Shown one piece after another: positions 23,254 to 23,571 of a stretch of 23,571 nucleotides of DNA (within the stretch, counting starts at the first letter, position 1; each line of letters starts with the position of its first letter). The stretch covers positions 1 through 23,571 of the forward strand of contig DAHWFG010000134.1 of NCBI GenBank assembly GCA_027325115.1. Direction: 5' to 3'. Made by a program: the position numbers and the translations under genes. The DNA is from JAKBCQ01 sp021807585 (GTDB lineage Bacteria > Planctomycetota > Planctomycetia > Isosphaerales > Isosphaeraceae). The notes under the pieces are model-generated. The model was not told the origin of the DNA. It saw only the letters and a list, made by a program, of their open reading frames with translations, and searched no databases.

Positions 23254-23571
23254 GAGGGCCGGGGAGGGGTTCTTTGGATGTCTCGATCAACGCGGTCTCA
23301 ACCCCCCTCGATCCCCCCGCAAGCGGTGGGAAGGAATACAATCGCTCATGTTAGTACATCGAAGCATGTAACTCTCTCACCGCTTGCGGGAAGGGCCGGG
23401 GAGGGGTTCTTTGGATGTCTCGATCAACGCGGCATCGACCCCCCTCGATCCCCCCGCAAGCGGGGGGAAGGAATACATTCGCTCATGTTAGTATATCTAA
23501 GCATGGAACTCCCTCACCGCTTGCGGGGAGGACCGGGGATTGGTTCTACGGATGTCACGACCAACGCGGTA
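23254..23571. repeat. 137-bp tandem repeat with palindromic CCGCAAGCGG arms, running off the edge
   Basis: The block at 23254-23390 is repeated at 23391-23527 and begins again at 23528, with an exact 137-base period (the GGCCGGGG-type landmark has its CC at 23259, 23396 and 23533). Each unit contains GGGGAGGGGTTCTTTGGATG and then a C-rich tract. Next comes an arm CCCGCAAGCGGTG (23316-23328), about 50 bases, and its inverted partner CACCGCTTGCGGG (23378-23390). The second copy has slightly different arms. The third copy is more divergent and truncated by the window end. It is non-coding. The CCGCAAGCGG/GGGGAGGG signature looks like a REP-type intergenic element common in GC-rich bacteria. Confidence 0.85.

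Noticed and set aside
23254..23571. CRISPR array
   Set aside because: The 137-base units are repeated along their full length with no short-repeat/unique-spacer pattern and no cas genes nearby.

Overview
The window looks like a chromosomal segment of a planctomycete, possibly an Isosphaeraceae-like lineage. The basis is the family mix: a squalene-hopene cyclase cluster, BON-domain secreted proteins, a PEP-CTERM/HAF-repeat protein, a Tat-exported xylose-isomerase-like TIM barrel, a CHAD protein and a Uma2-type fragment. Long low-complexity intergenic stretches and moderately GC-rich DNA full of CGATCG also fit. This is inferred from gene content; there is no rRNA or other taxonomic marker.

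Left part (1-5147). The window opens inside a Uma2-like gene (+). A converging ogt-type DNA-alkyl methyltransferase (-) follows, then a three-gene minus-strand hopanoid block: shc (squalene-hopene cyclase), hpnH (radical-SAM adenosylhopane synthase) and an hpnG-like nucleoside phosphorylase. Together these could cyclise squalene, add adenosine to the hopene, and remove adenine on the way to C35 side-chain hopanoids.

Centre-left (5148-9698). A 0.5-kb gene-free stretch carries a 34-bp triplicated repeat. It is followed by an exported protein with about four BON-like modules around a long Gly/Pro/Gln-rich linker, an exported transglutaminase-like cysteine protein, and a 72-aa single BON protein, all on the minus strand. 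They look like a cell-envelope module, though no function can be assigned.

Centre (9699-14173). A beta-propeller/di-haem cytochrome fusion sits 25 bp downstream of holA (DNA polymerase III delta). Upstream of holA is about 1.1 kb with no convincing gene, in which an 8-base GTAGCCGA core recurs four times in the same orientation.

Right part (14174-23571). A plus-strand pair encodes an acidic protein of unknown function and a lipoprotein substrate-binding protein without any permease. A PEP-CTERM protein with six HAF-like repeats follows, ending at a strong intrinsic terminator. On the minus strand come a CHAD protein, a Tat-signal sugar isomerase/epimerase-like protein and a small GTG-initiated membrane protein. 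A divergent zinc-ribbon membrane protein (+), with perfect palindromes in its upstream region, and a PilT-family ATPase (+) complete the genes. The window ends in a 137-bp tandem repeat with palindromic CCGCAAGCGG arms that runs off the right edge. No tRNA, rRNA, insertion sequence or CRISPR array was recognised.
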